A stretch of DNA of 64,000 nucleotides from Humitalea rosea (GTDB taxonomy: Bacteria > Pseudomonadota > Alphaproteobacteria > Acetobacterales > Acetobacteraceae), in contig NZ_QKYU01000018.1 of assembly GCF_003253705.1 (NCBI RefSeq), positions 1 to 64,000 of the forward strand, given 5' to 3'. Under the pieces are notes generated by a model. The model had not been told where the DNA came from and searched no databases. It was given only the letters and a program-made list of their open reading frames with translations. Positions 42,180 through 50,061 of this stretch are shown one piece after another. The translations under genes were made by a program, and so were the position numbers. Positions within the stretch are counted from its first letter, which is position 1. Each line of letters opens with the position of its first letter.

Positions 42180-42884
42180 ATGACCCGCGCCCTGCTGTTC
42201 GACGTCTTCGGGACGGTCGTGGACTGGCGCAACGGCGTGGCGCGCGAGGCGGCGCCGATCCTGGCCGCCCTCGGCCGGGGCGATATCGATCCCCATGCCT
42301 TCGCCGATGCCTGGCGCGCGGGATACCAGCCGGCGATGGAGGAGGTCCGCAGCGGGCGGCGCCCCTTCACCCGGCTCGACGTGCTGCACCGGGAGAATCT
42401 GGAGACGCTGCTGGCGCGCCATGGCATCGTCGATGTGCCCGAGCCGGTGATGATCACGCTGAACACCGCCTGGCATCGGCTCGACCCCTGGCCGGATGTG
42501 GTGGCGGGGCTGACGCGGCTGAGGACCCGCTTCATCCTGGCACCCCTGTCCAACGGCAACATCGCGCTGATGCTGAACATGGCCAAGCGCGCCGGGTTGC
42601 CCTGGGATGCCATCCTGGGCTCGGAGGTCTCCCAGGCCTTCAAGCCGACGCCCCAGGCCTATCTGCGCACCGCTGAGGTGCTGGGCCTGTCGCCCGGCGA
42701 ATGCATGCTGGTCGCCGCGCACAACAAGGATCTGGCGGCGGCGCGGGCCTGCGGCTTCGGCACCGCCTTCGTCGCGCGGCCGACCGAGAAGGGGCCCGGC
42801 CAGACGATCGACCTGCGCGCCGAACAGGAGTGGGACCAGGTCGCGACGGATTTCGGCGCGCTGGCGACCGCGCTCGGCTGCTGA
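42180..42884 (+). CDS. HAD-superfamily hydrolase, haloacid dehalogenase type II
   Basis: A 234-residue HAD protein. The nucleophile aspartate is in LLFDVFGTVVDWRNG, a pattern typical of type II 2-haloacid dehalogenases. Motif II is LAPLSNGN, the lysine is in SQAFKPTPQAYL, and motif IV is MLVAAHNKDLAAAR. It may hydrolyse short 2-haloacids or a related substrate; the name does not prove the activity. The stop directly abuts the convergent GNAT stop (TGATCA). Confidence 0.88.
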   Translation: MTRALLFDVFGTVVDWRNGVAREAAPILAALGRGDIDPHAFADAWRAGYQPAMEEVRSGRRPFTRLDVLHRENLETLLARHGIVDVPEPVMITLNTAWHRLDPWPDVVAGLTRLRTRFILAPLSNGNIALMLNMAKRAGLPWDAILGSEVSQAFKPTPQAYLRTAEVLGLSPGECMLVAAHNKDLAAARACGFGTAFVARPTEKGPGQTIDLRAEQEWDQVATDFGALATALGC

Positions 42885-43337
42885 TCAGCCGAGCGGCTTC
42901 TCCATCACCACTCGTTCGAAGCCGTCCTGGGTGACGTAGCCCGTTTCGGCATAGCCGAGACGGGCGTAGAGCCGCCGGTTCGCCGCCATCAGCACGTGGG
43001 TGTAGAGCCGCAGCCGAGCATGCCCGCGGGTCCGCGCCTCGGCCTCGGCGAAGGCGATCAGCCGCCGGCCGAGGCCCTGGCCGGTCAGATCGGGCAGCAC
43101 CGCGACGGTATCCAGCCAGAGGTCGCCGTCCTTTTCCTCCAGCACCAGCACGCCGGCGAGCCCGCCGTCTCCTGGCAGCACCCAGCACTGCCCGGCCGCG
43201 ATCCGGGCGACGGGATCATCCGCCATCGGCCCGGGGATGCGGCCGATGACGGCGATCCAGGGGGTGAAGGCGGCGGCGATCACCGTGGTGCAGGCGGCGG
43301 CTTCGTCGGGGCGGGCGCGGCGGATCGGCGGGCTCAC
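42885..43337 (-). CDS. GNAT-family N-acetyltransferase
   Basis: A 150-residue acetyltransferase fold. The acetyl-CoA loop is seen in DTVAVLPDLTGQGLGRRLIA (Q/RxxGxG/A type) and the C-terminal NRRLYARLGYAETGYV is typical. The substrate is unknown. The GTG at 43337 is preferred because the GNAT domain begins just after it (IRRARPDEAAACTTVI). The stop of a 16-codon ORF overlaps this GTG, suggesting translational coupling. A longer start at 43406 is possible. Confidence 0.82.
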   Translation of the reverse strand: MSPPIRRARPDEAAACTTVIAAAFTPWIAVIGRIPGPMADDPVARIAAGQCWVLPGDGGLAGVLVLEEKDGDLWLDTVAVLPDLTGQGLGRRLIAFAEAEARTRGHARLRLYTHVLMAANRRLYARLGYAETGYVTQDGFERVVMEKPLG

Positions 43338-43384
43338 GCTGGGGGCATTCTTGTCGCCATCGGAAATTCGTCGTCTCGTGCCAT
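43334..43384 (-). CDS. Possible 16-residue leader peptide coupled to the GNAT gene
   Basis: An ATG at 43384 is preceded by a strong GAGGAGG. It opens a 16-codon reading frame, MARDDEFPMATRMPPA, whose TGA overlaps the GNAT GTG as GTGA. The GNAT GTG itself has no good ribosome site, so ribosomes finishing the leader could restart there. The peptide itself may have no function. Confidence 0.4.
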   Translation of the reverse strand: MARDDEFPMATRMPPA

Positions 43385-43443
43385 CGGCCTCCTCGTTTCG
43401 CAACACTCACGGCGCAGAGGCACGCCAAGGGAGGCATCGCCGC

Positions 43444-44163
43444 ATGACCTGGTCGATCATTGCACGAGACCCCGCGACCGGTGCCTTCGCCGTCGCCATC
43501 GCCACGGCCAATCTGGCGGTGGGCGCCTCCTGCCCCTACCTCCGCGCCGGGGTGGGCGCGGTGTCGACCCAGTCGATGACCAACCGCTACCTCGGCCCGG
43601 CCGTGCTGGACGGGCTGGCGCGGGGGCTCGCCCCGGCGGCGGCGATCGAGGGGGCGCTGTCAGGCGACGAGGGGCGGCACCTGCGCCAGGTCCACGCCAT
43701 CGACCGGCACGGCCGCACCGCCGCCTGGACCGGGCGGAACTGCGTCGATTGGGCAGGCGACCATCGTGGCCATGACTTCAGCGTCGCGGGAAACATGCTG
43801 TCGGGGCCGGCGACGCTCGCCGACACGGTCGCGGCCTTCGCCACCATGGACGGGCTGCCGCTGCCGGAACGGCTGGTCGCGGCGATGCTGGCGGGGGAGG
43901 CGGCGGGCGGGGACCGGCGCGGGCGGCAATCCGCGGCGCTGGTGCTGACGACGACCGAGGATTTTCCTGACATCGACCTGCGCGTCGATGACCATACCGG
44001 CCCGGTCGAGGAGTTGCAGCGTCTGCTGGGTGTCTGGCGCGTGCAGCGGGAGCCGGGGATGGAGCGGTCGCCGAGCAAGGCAAGACCGTCGGGCGTCACC
44101 GATCTGGACGAGTTGGAGGCGGATTGGATCCGGAAGGGCCTACCCCTCCGCTTCAAGCGATAG
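43444..44163 (+). CDS. DUF1028 Ntn-hydrolase-like protein
   Basis: A 239-residue DUF1028 protein. The family has an N-terminal-nucleophile-hydrolase fold, and the start matches its signature: MTWSIIARDPATGAFAVAIA, then GVGAVSTQSMTNRYLGP. GNMLSGPATLADTVAAF and DLRVDDHTGPVEELQRLL are also typical. The reaction is unknown, though it is often found near peptide or amino acid catabolism genes. The ATG at 43444 gives the usual family N-terminus; a longer reading overlaps the GNAT leader region. Confidence 0.88.
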   Translation: MTWSIIARDPATGAFAVAIATANLAVGASCPYLRAGVGAVSTQSMTNRYLGPAVLDGLARGLAPAAAIEGALSGDEGRHLRQVHAIDRHGRTAAWTGRNCVDWAGDHRGHDFSVAGNMLSGPATLADTVAAFATMDGLPLPERLVAAMLAGEAAGGDRRGRQSAALVLTTTEDFPDIDLRVDDHTGPVEELQRLLGVWRVQREPGMERSPSKARPSGVTDLDELEADWIRKGLPLRFKR

Positions 44164-44186
44164 GGGCCACCCCGAAGGGCGGCCCC
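44163..44186. terminator. Bidirectional hairpin between DUF1028 and cold-shock genes
   Basis: GGGGCC and GGCCCC arms enclose an inner CCC-GAA-GGG stem, located right after the DUF1028 stop and 11 bases before the convergent cold-shock gene stop. Probably a shared terminator. Confidence 0.55.
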
Positions 44187-44197
44187 AGTCGTACTGC

Positions 44198-44848
44198 TCA
44201 GGCGTCGGCGACGCTGGCGGCTTCGGGGCCCTTCTTGCCCTGAACGACGCGGACGGTGACCACCTGGCCTTCGGCCAGGGAGGCCACGCCGCTACGCTCA
44301 AGCGCCGTCGCATGGACAAAGACATCCTTGCCGCCGCTTTCCGGCGTCACGAAGCCAAAGCCCTTCTCGGCGCTGTACCACTTCACGGTGGCGCGCATGT
44401 CCTCGCCACCGGTCGGCGGCGGGCCGCCACGGAATTCCTGGCGCGGGGCACGCGGGGGGGCGGCCGGCGCGAAGCCGGGTTCCGCATCCGCAATGTCCAG
44501 AACCTCAGTGACCTGCAGACCCTTTTGACCAGGGCCGACGCGAACGGTCAGCTTGGCACCGGGATTCACGGCCTTGGCGCCGGCCCGTTCCAGGGCACTG
44601 GCATGCAGGAAGGCATCGCCCCCGCCACCATCGACCTCGACGAAGCCAAAGCCCTTTTCGGGGTTAAACCACTTCACCACCGCCTTGACCTCGGGGCCCG
44701 TCGCAAAAGGCGACGGACGCCGTGGCGCTCCGGCATCGGCGAAGGACGGGGTCGGCGGGGTCCACACGCCCCCATCGGAGAAGTTGTCGTCATCGAAGCC
44801 GCCCCTACCGCGGGGTCTGCGGGAACGCCCGCCTCCAGTGCTCGCCAT
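44198..44848 (-). CDS. Double cold-shock-domain protein
   Basis: A 216-residue protein with two cold-shock domains, an arrangement common in Alphaproteobacteria. The first domain (about residues 52-120) has [14 protein letters not shown] and [10 protein letters not shown]; the second (about 150-216) has [14 protein letters not shown] and [11 protein letters not shown] basic, glycine- and arginine-rich N-terminus and a proline-rich linker flank them. It should bind single-stranded RNA or DNA as a chaperone. The 199-base upstream gap suggests a separate promoter and long leader, as in regulated csp genes. Confidence 0.93.
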   Translation of the reverse strand: MASTGGGRSRRPRGRGGFDDDNFSDGGVWTPPTPSFADAGAPRRPSPFATGPEVKAVVKWFNPEKGFGFVEVDGGGGDAFLHASALERAGAKAVNPGAKLTVRVGPGQKGLQVTEVLDIADAEPGFAPAAPPRAPRQEFRGGPPPTGGEDMRATVKWYSAEKGFGFVTPESGGKDVFVHATALERSGVASLAEGQVVTVRVVQGKKGPEAASVADA

Positions 44849-44945
44849 GTCCTTGCCTTGCCTATGTCCCTAAGGGTGTCCGCGGCCGATCGGGTCAACC
44901 GGCCCTTTGTCTGTCGCATGTCCGGCCAGACGCCAAACATGTGCA

Positions 44946-44962
44946 AGGCCGATATACGGCCT
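44946..44962. terminator. Hairpin between the enoyl-CoA hydratase and cold-shock genes
   Basis: AGGCCG and CGGCCT flank ATATA in the 199-base gap. It could terminate the hydratase transcript. TTGCAC on the minus strand begins just downstream and might serve as a -35 for the cold-shock gene, but no good -10 was found. Confidence 0.35.
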
Positions 44963-45047
44963 CGGGGGGGGTCCGCAACAGCACATCACGTCTCGAGCAG
45001 CATTTCGGCTGATTCTTCCGACGCTTGTCGCGCTATTTGCACGATGA

Positions 45048-45836
45048 TCAACGCGCCCAGCTCGGTTTGCGCTTTTGCTGGAAGGCGAGGATGCCCTCCT
45101 TGGCCTCCGGCCCGGTGGCGCAGGCGCTGAAGGCTGCCGCACCGGCTTCGGCATAGCCCGCGGGGGCGACCGGCCCCAGCGCCGCCAGCAGCCGCTTGGT
45201 CTCCGCCAGCGCCAGGGGCGAGCCTTGCAGGATCTCGGCGATGCTGGCCGCGACGGCGGCGTCCAGCGCCGCGGCATCGGCCACCACCTGATGCACCAGC
45301 CCCACCGCGGCGGCCTCTGGCGCCGTCAGGGTCCGGCCCTCCAGCACCATGCGCGTCGCGGCGGCGCGGCCCATGCGGCGGACCATCCAGGGCAGGATCT
45401 GCGCCGGCACCAGCCCGCGCCGGGTTTCGGGTGCCGCGAAGCGGGCATCGGCCGAGGCGATGGCGATATCCGCGCCGCAGACGAAGCCGAGGCCGCCCGC
45501 ATGGGCGCTGCCCTCGATCCGCGCGATCACCACCTGCGGCAGGGCGGAGAGGGCGGCGAAGCGCTCGCCCGTCCGCCGGTTGCGGGCAAGCTGGGCGGCG
45601 AGCCGCGTTGCGGCATCCCCGCTCGCGTCCCCGACCTCGCCGAGGTCCAGCCCCGCGCAGAAATGCCCGCCCGCCCCGGTCAGCACCAGCACCCGGGCCG
45701 TGGGGTCGGCAGCCAGATCGGCCAGCAGCGCATCCAGCGCCGCGACCAGCGCGGCGCTCATGGCATTGCGCCGCGCCGGGCGGTTCAGCGTCGCGGTGAC
45801 GACGGCGCCCTCGCGGCTGACAAGCACCTCGCTCAT
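45048..45836 (-). CDS. Enoyl-CoA hydratase/isomerase-family protein
   Basis: A 262-residue crotonase-fold enzyme. Oxyanion-hole loops: GGHFCAGLDLGEVGD (near residue 62) and EGSAHAGGLGFVCGADIAIA (near 110). The catalytic-type glutamate is kept in APETRRGLVPAQILP. It resembles methylglutaconyl-CoA or short-chain enoyl-CoA hydratases, but the substrate is uncertain. The start overlaps the BKACE gene stop by four bases, so the two probably work in one CoA-ester degradation route. Confidence 0.88.
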   Translation of the reverse strand: MSEVLVSREGAVVTATLNRPARRNAMSAALVAALDALLADLAADPTARVLVLTGAGGHFCAGLDLGEVGDASGDAATRLAAQLARNRRTGERFAALSALPQVVIARIEGSAHAGGLGFVCGADIAIASADARFAAPETRRGLVPAQILPWMVRRMGRAAATRMVLEGRTLTAPEAAAVGLVHQVVADAAALDAAVAASIAEILQGSPLALAETKRLLAALGPVAPAGYAEAGAAAFSACATGPEAKEGILAFQQKRKPSWAR

Positions 45837-46711
45837 GCGGCGATTCCCAGGATCTGGCGCGCTTCGGCCGGTGTCGCCACCTCCGAGCCCAGGGCTCGGA
45901 TGATCACCGCGGCGCGGTCCACCAGCGAGGCATTGCCCGGCGCGAGCTGGCCTCGGGCGAGGTAGAGGTTGTCCTCCAGCCCGACCCGCACGTGGCCGCC
46001 GAGGATGGTCGCCTGGGCCACCATGGGGAATTGCTGGCGGCTGATGCCGAAACCGGACCAGAGCGCGTCCTTGGGCAGCACGCCGAGGATGGCGAGCATC
46101 GCCTGCGTGGTTGCCGGCGCGCCCCAGGGGATGCCGGTGCAGAGCTGGAACCAGGGGGTGCCGGCAAAGCAGCCCTTCTCGGCCATGGAGGCGGCGAGCC
46201 AGGCGTGGCCGAGGTCGAACACCTCCAACTCCGGCTTCACGCCAGCGTCGCGGATCATCTTCGCCATGCGTTCCAGATGGCCGGGGACGTTGACGAAGGC
46301 ATGCGCGCCGAAATTCATCGTCGCGATGTCGAGCGAGCAGATGTCCGGCAGAAGCTCCAGCACATGCTCCACGCGATTCTCGGGGGTGGCCATGGTGGTG
46401 CCGGGGCCGACGCGGCTCATGTCCTCGTCGTTCGGCGTGTAGCGGGCGCCGGAGCCGGTGGTCAGGTTGATCAGCACCTCAGTGCCGGCCTCGCGGATGC
46501 GGGCCACCGTCTCGCGGTACAGGCCGAGTTCGCGCGAGGGCTTACCCGTCACCGGGTCGCGCACGTGGATATGCACGATGGCCGCGCCTGCGGCATGGGC
46601 GGCGAGGGCCTCGGCGGCGATCTGGGCCGGGGTGATTGGCACATGCGGGCTGGCGCCGGTGCTGTCGGCGCCGCCGGTCAGGGCGGCGGTGATGATGACG
46701 GGACGGCTCAT
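45833..46711 (-). CDS. BKACE-family (DUF849) beta-keto acid cleavage enzyme
   Basis: A 292-residue TIM-barrel protein of the 3-keto-5-aminohexanoate cleavage family. Metal-binding histidines are in AAIVHIHVRDPVTGKPS, and NLTTGSGARYTP, GTTMATPENR, TPWFQLCTGIPWGAP and GGHVRVGLEDNLYLARGQLA are family hallmarks. Members cleave beta-keto acids with acetyl-CoA, producing a CoA ester and acetoacetate. The start at 46711 (MSRPVIITAALTG) fits the family. The CoA ester product would suit the downstream hydratase. Confidence 0.92.
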   Translation of the reverse strand: MSRPVIITAALTGGADSTGASPHVPITPAQIAAEALAAHAAGAAIVHIHVRDPVTGKPSRELGLYRETVARIREAGTEVLINLTTGSGARYTPNDEDMSRVGPGTTMATPENRVEHVLELLPDICSLDIATMNFGAHAFVNVPGHLERMAKMIRDAGVKPELEVFDLGHAWLAASMAEKGCFAGTPWFQLCTGIPWGAPATTQAMLAILGVLPKDALWSGFGISRQQFPMVAQATILGGHVRVGLEDNLYLARGQLAPGNASLVDRAAVIIRALGSEVATPAEARQILGIAA

Positions 46712-46736
46712 CCTTCGGGGACCTTTCTTGCTTGGT

Positions 46737-47067
46737 TCAGCGCCACAGTGTGCCCATGGCTTCCGCCCCGCGCACATAGGCGGCGGGTCGCGAATCGCTC
46801 CGTCACCGCTGGGCGGGGAGCGGCCGCATCGCCTTCGGCGGCGGTGCGCGCGAAGGGGATGAAGCTGCCCTCGCGGTCGCAGGGTTCGCGGGCCAGGGCA
46901 ACGGCACGGCTCGCATCGGCACGGCTCGCATCGGCCCGGTACAGGTTCCCGCCGGTATAGATGCCGAGCGGCACGGCGATATTCGGCAGCCGCACCCCCG
47001 CACGCTCATTGCCATCGGCATCCACCGCCGGCACCAGCCGGAGGGGGCCATGTGGCCGGTGGTCCAA
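46737..47067 (-). pseudogene. C-terminal remnant of an alpha/beta-hydrolase-domain protein (frameshifted)
   Basis: The frame from 47067 reads LVPAVDADGNERAGVRLPNI, then VPLGIYTGGNLYR and REGSFIPFARTAAEGDA, matching the C-terminal end of large alpha/beta hydrolase domain-containing proteins. Near 46783, after ERFATR, the homologous ending (YVRGAEAMGTLWR, stop at 46737-46739) continues in another frame, consistent with one extra base. The several-hundred-residue N-terminal part is missing. An internal 15-bp duplication adds RADAS. This accounts for most of the gap between minE and the BKACE gene. Confidence 0.75.
46902..46931. repeat. 15-bp tandem duplication inside the hydrolase remnant
   Basis: CGGCACGGCTCGCAT occurs at 46902-46916 and again at 46917-46931. 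In the remnant's frame it encodes the doubled RADAS. Confidence 0.9.
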
Positions 47068-47157
47068 AGGACAATCCGTTGCATGCGCCCCCCTTTCGCG
47101 AAGTCCCGCGAAGGATGCGCGGGGCGCCGTTACACGTCCAGCGCGCGGGCCCCGGCG

Positions 47158-47433
47158 TCAGCCGGCGCGGCGGACCTCTTTCACCGGCGGCAGCTCAACC
47201 TCGATCGCCAAGGTGGACAGATCCGCGCCGCGCTCGGTCGAGATCTTCACCTTGGACGGATCGACGTTCACGTAGCGCAGCACGACCTCCATCAGGTCCT
47301 TCTGCATACGCGGCAGGAAATCATCGCCATTGCGGCGATTGCCGCCGGTCGCGACGATCATCGTCAACCGGTCGCGCGCGATATCGGCCGAGGCGGGCTC
47401 GGCCTTGCCGCGAAAGAAGTTGAGCCAGCTCAT
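47158..47433 (-). CDS. minE: Cell division topological specificity factor MinE
   Basis: A 91-residue MinE. The N-terminal membrane-targeting helix is MSWLNFFRGK; the MinD-interaction region RLTMIVA follows, then the dimerisation domain with KDLMEVVLRYVNVD. It drives pole-to-pole oscillation of MinCD. It overlaps minD by four bases and is last in the minC-minD-minE operon. Confidence 0.96.
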   Translation of the reverse strand: MSWLNFFRGKAEPASADIARDRLTMIVATGGNRRNGDDFLPRMQKDLMEVVLRYVNVDPSKVKISTERGADLSTLAIEVELPPVKEVRRAG

Positions 47434-48248
47434 GCCGCCCTCCCACCGAACAGCCGCCCGAAGATGCCCTTCTTTTCGGCTTCGACGAAGCGCATCGGCT
47501 TGTCTTCGCCAAGGAAGCGGGAGACGGCATCGGCATAGGCCTGCGCCGCCGAGGTCTCCGCATCCAGGATCACCGGCGTGCCGGCATTGGAAGCCTTCAG
47601 CACCGCCTCGCTCTCCGGGATCACGCCCAGCAGCGGCACGGCGAGAATCGCCTGCACATCCTCAAGCTTCAGCATCTCGCCCTTGGCGACGCGGATGGGG
47701 TCGTAGCGGGTGACCAGCAGATGCTCGCGCACCGGCTCGCGGTTGTCTTCCGCGCGCTTGGACTTGGACTGGATGACGCCAAGGATGCGGTCGCTGTCAC
47801 GCACGGAGGAGACTTCGGGGTTCGTCACCACGATCGCGCTGTCGGCGAAATAGAGCGCGAGCAGCGCGCCTTTCTCGATGCCGGCGGGGCTGTCGCAGAT
47901 GATGTAGTCGAATTCCTTCGACAGCTCCTCGATGATCTTGGCCACGCCTTCCTTGTTCAGCGCGTCCTTGTCCCGCGTCTGGCTGGCGGGGAGGATGGCC
48001 AGGGTCTCGACCCGCTTGTCGCGGATCAGCGCCTGGTTCAGCCGGGCCTCGCCCTGGATGACGTTCACGATGTCGAAGACGACACGGCGCTCGACCCCCA
48101 TGATCAGGTCAAGGTTCCTGAGGCCGACGTCAAAATCGATGACGACGACCTTCTTGCCGCGCTGCGCGAGGCCGGTGGAAAACGCGGCCGAGGACGTCGT
48201 CTTGCCAACGCCGCCCTTGCCCGATGTGACGGTCACGACCTGCGCCAT
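47430..48248 (-). CDS. minD: Septum site-determining ATPase MinD
   Basis: A 272-residue deviant-Walker ATPase with TSGKGGVGKTTSSAAF at the N-terminus, VVIDFDVGLRNLDLIMG, and DYIICDSPAGIEKGAL. The C-terminus ends in an amphipathic membrane-targeting helix, KKGIFGRLFGG. It recruits MinC to the membrane and is displaced by MinE. The ATG at 48248 gives the usual N-terminus; the longer reading runs into minC. Confidence 0.97.
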   Translation of the reverse strand: MAQVVTVTSGKGGVGKTTSSAAFSTGLAQRGKKVVVIDFDVGLRNLDLIMGVERRVVFDIVNVIQGEARLNQALIRDKRVETLAILPASQTRDKDALNKEGVAKIIEELSKEFDYIICDSPAGIEKGALLALYFADSAIVVTNPEVSSVRDSDRILGVIQSKSKRAEDNREPVREHLLVTRYDPIRVAKGEMLKLEDVQAILAVPLLGVIPESEAVLKASNAGTPVILDAETSAAQAYADAVSRFLGEDKPMRFVEAEKKGIFGRLFGGRAA

Positions 48249-48273
48249 GCCCAAGCCCTCCTGTTTTTGAATG

Positions 48274-49023
48274 TCAGCCGATGCGGTCGAAGCGCATGGT
48301 CTCACCGACCAGACGCACCTGGACCGCGCGCCCCATGGGGGCATCGCCATAGCCGTCGCGGACCGCGTAGTAGCCCGCGATCGAAACCAGTTCCGGATCG
48401 AATTGCAGCGCGAAGACCCGCGCCTGCATGTTGTCCGAGCCGCCCGCGATCGCCCGGCCGCGCAGCGCGCCGTAGACGTGCAGGCTGCCGTCGGCGATCA
48501 CCTCGGCCCCCGGGTTCACCGTGCCGTTGATGACGAGGTCCGCCCCCTGCGCCCAGATGCGCTGCCCGGCGCGGACCGGCTGGTCCACGAACATGGTCGG
48601 ACGCGCGGGGGTGATGCTCGACTCGGGCGGGGGCGCCACAGGAGCTGGCTCGGCCACCACCGGGACGGCGATCGGCGGGGCTGTGTCGTGCCCGGCGCCA
48701 CGAAGGGGGGCGAGGCCGGCACTCTGTGCCGCCGCCCGCATCTCGGCGCTGCCACCGCTGGTGCCGATCGGCAGGATGGCGTGCTCCCGCAGGCCCGCGA
48801 CCAGGGCGGCGAAATCCACCTCATCAGGCCGCACCGCCAGATCATCCAGCCCGATCACCACCGGCGCATGGCGCAGCATGCCCGGGGCGCGGCGGAACTG
48901 ATCGCCGATCGCCGGCACCACCACCTCCACCCGCGGGTCAAGCAGGCGGAGCACCAGAAGGTTGAAATTCGCCCCGCGCAGGCGGAAGGGTTCGATACGG
49001 GCAGGCGGGGCGGCGGCAGACAT
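48274..49023 (-). CDS. minC: Septum site-determining protein MinC
   Basis: A 249-residue division inhibitor that blocks FtsZ assembly away from midcell. The N-terminal domain runs from RIEPFRLRGANFNLLVLRL. A proline-rich linker spans about residues 115-140. The C-terminal beta-helix, PVRAGQRIWAQGADLVINGT through GGSDNMQARVFALQFDPELV, is the MinD-binding domain. It heads the min operon, 25 bases before minD. Confidence 0.95.
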   Translation of the reverse strand: MSAAAPPARIEPFRLRGANFNLLVLRLLDPRVEVVVPAIGDQFRRAPGMLRHAPVVIGLDDLAVRPDEVDFAALVAGLREHAILPIGTSGGSAEMRAAAQSAGLAPLRGAGHDTAPPIAVPVVAEPAPVAPPPESSITPARPTMFVDQPVRAGQRIWAQGADLVINGTVNPGAEVIADGSLHVYGALRGRAIAGGSDNMQARVFALQFDPELVSIAGYYAVRDGYGDAPMGRAVQVRLVGETMRFDRIG

Positions 49024-49095
49024 GCGGATTCGCGGAGGCTCCGTGGGCTTGCGTAAACCAGGACCGTAGCAGCGCCCCGCGCCGCAGCGAAGCCC

Positions 49096-49311
49096 TTACC
49101 CGCCATGGATGCCGGCACCACGCACGACTGTGCTCCATTTGGCGACTTCGGCCGTCAAATAGGCCGCCGCGGCTGCCGCCGAGCTGTCCGGTAAGGGCTC
49201 GACCCCGGATACGACCAGACGCTGTGCCACCGCAGGGTCGGCCAGGGCCTTCCGCGTCGCCGATTCCAGTGCCGCGCGAATCGGGGCAGGGATGCCGGAA
49301 CACAGATCGCC
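49096..49311 (-). pseudogene. C-terminal remnant of a Bug/TctC solute-binding protein
   Basis: About 70 codons ending at TAA 49096-49098 read PAPIRAALESATRKALADP, VAQRLVVSGVEPLPD and EVAKWSTVVRGAGI. This is the typical end of Bug-family tripartite tricarboxylate transporter binding proteins. No homology is seen further upstream, where the frame breaks down. Most of the gene (normally about 320 residues) is lost. It fills the gap beyond minC. Confidence 0.65.
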
Positions 49312-49376
49312 TGCTTGGCCGAGACCGTGAGGAAGCACAGCTCCTCCGGGGGCTTGGCGGGTTGCCGTCTGCCGAT

Positions 49377-49595
49377 ATGGTGGCGGCGTCGCCGGGGGAT
49401 GCCGTCTTGACCGCGTTTGTCTTGCAGGAGCCATTCCGCGCGATGTTCTCCGCCCCCTTCTATGCCGCCCCTCTGCTGTCGGGCGCGGCTGAGCCCGTCT
49501 TCCCTCGCCAAGCCTTCGAGTGGCTCGAGGCTTCGATGCTGGCTGCCGGGGCGGTCGCCGGCGCCCTTGGCTACGAGGCCTGCATCATCGACTGA
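49377..49595 (+). CDS. Possible small orphan protein (72 residues)
   Basis: The frame from ATG 49377 has GC-rich wobble positions like the neighbours and encodes FRAMFSAPFYAAPLLSGAA and FEWLEASMLAAGAVAGALGY. No family is recognised and no good ribosome site is visible. It ends 13 bases before the thioesterase gene. It could be a genuine small gene or a decayed end of something larger. Confidence 0.35.
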   Translation: MVAASPGDAVLTAFVLQEPFRAMFSAPFYAAPLLSGAAEPVFPRQAFEWLEASMLAAGAVAGALGYEACIID

Positions 49596-49608
49596 GGAGT
49601 TTCTTCGC

Positions 49609-50046
49609 ATGGCCCAGACCGCCACGACCCGTGACGACTACCGCTTCTTCCTGGAAATCCCGACCCGCTGGGCGGACAACGACATGTTCGCGCATGTGAA
49701 CAATGTCGTATATTATTCCTACTTCGATACGGTCGTCGCCCGCTTCCTGCTCGGCTCCGGCGCGATCGATTTCGCGACCACGGAGATCGTGGGTGTGGTG
49801 GTCGAGACGCAATGCCGGTACCTGGCCCCGCTCGCCTTCCCCGATCTGGTGACGGCGGGGCTGCGGGTGGAGCGGATCGGCACCTCCTCCGTCCGCTACG
49901 GCATCGGGATTTTCCGGAATGAGGCGACCTCGGCCAGTGCCGAGGGGCATTTCGTCCATGTCTATGTGGACAAGGCGACGATGAAGCAGCCGACGCCGCT
50001 GCCGGCCCGCTTCAGGGACTTGCTGGCCCCCTTGCTCGTCGAGTGA
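49609..50046 (+). CDS. Acyl-CoA thioesterase, 4-hydroxybenzoyl-CoA thioesterase (hotdog) type
   Basis: A 145-residue hotdog-fold thioesterase. The active-site loop is TRWADNDMFAHVNNVVYYSY, with the aspartate and the HVNN pattern of the 4HBT/YbgC group. ETQCRYLAPLAFPDLV and an FVHVYVDKATMKQ strand follow. It should hydrolyse an acyl- or aryl-CoA ester, but the natural substrate is not evident. The ATG at 49609 is preceded by GAGGAG. Confidence 0.9.
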   Translation: MAQTATTRDDYRFFLEIPTRWADNDMFAHVNNVVYYSYFDTVVARFLLGSGAIDFATTEIVGVVVETQCRYLAPLAFPDLVTAGLRVERIGTSSVRYGIGIFRNEATSASAEGHFVHVYVDKATMKQPTPLPARFRDLLAPLLVE

Positions 50047-50061
50047 TACGCCCCGCCTGCC

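Noticed and set aside
42020-42180. Extended N-terminus for the HAD dehalogenase (open frame from 41646)
   Set aside because: The HAD nucleophile motif lies within the first ten residues after ATG 42180, as in the family, and the upstream part overlaps the divergent ligase gene.
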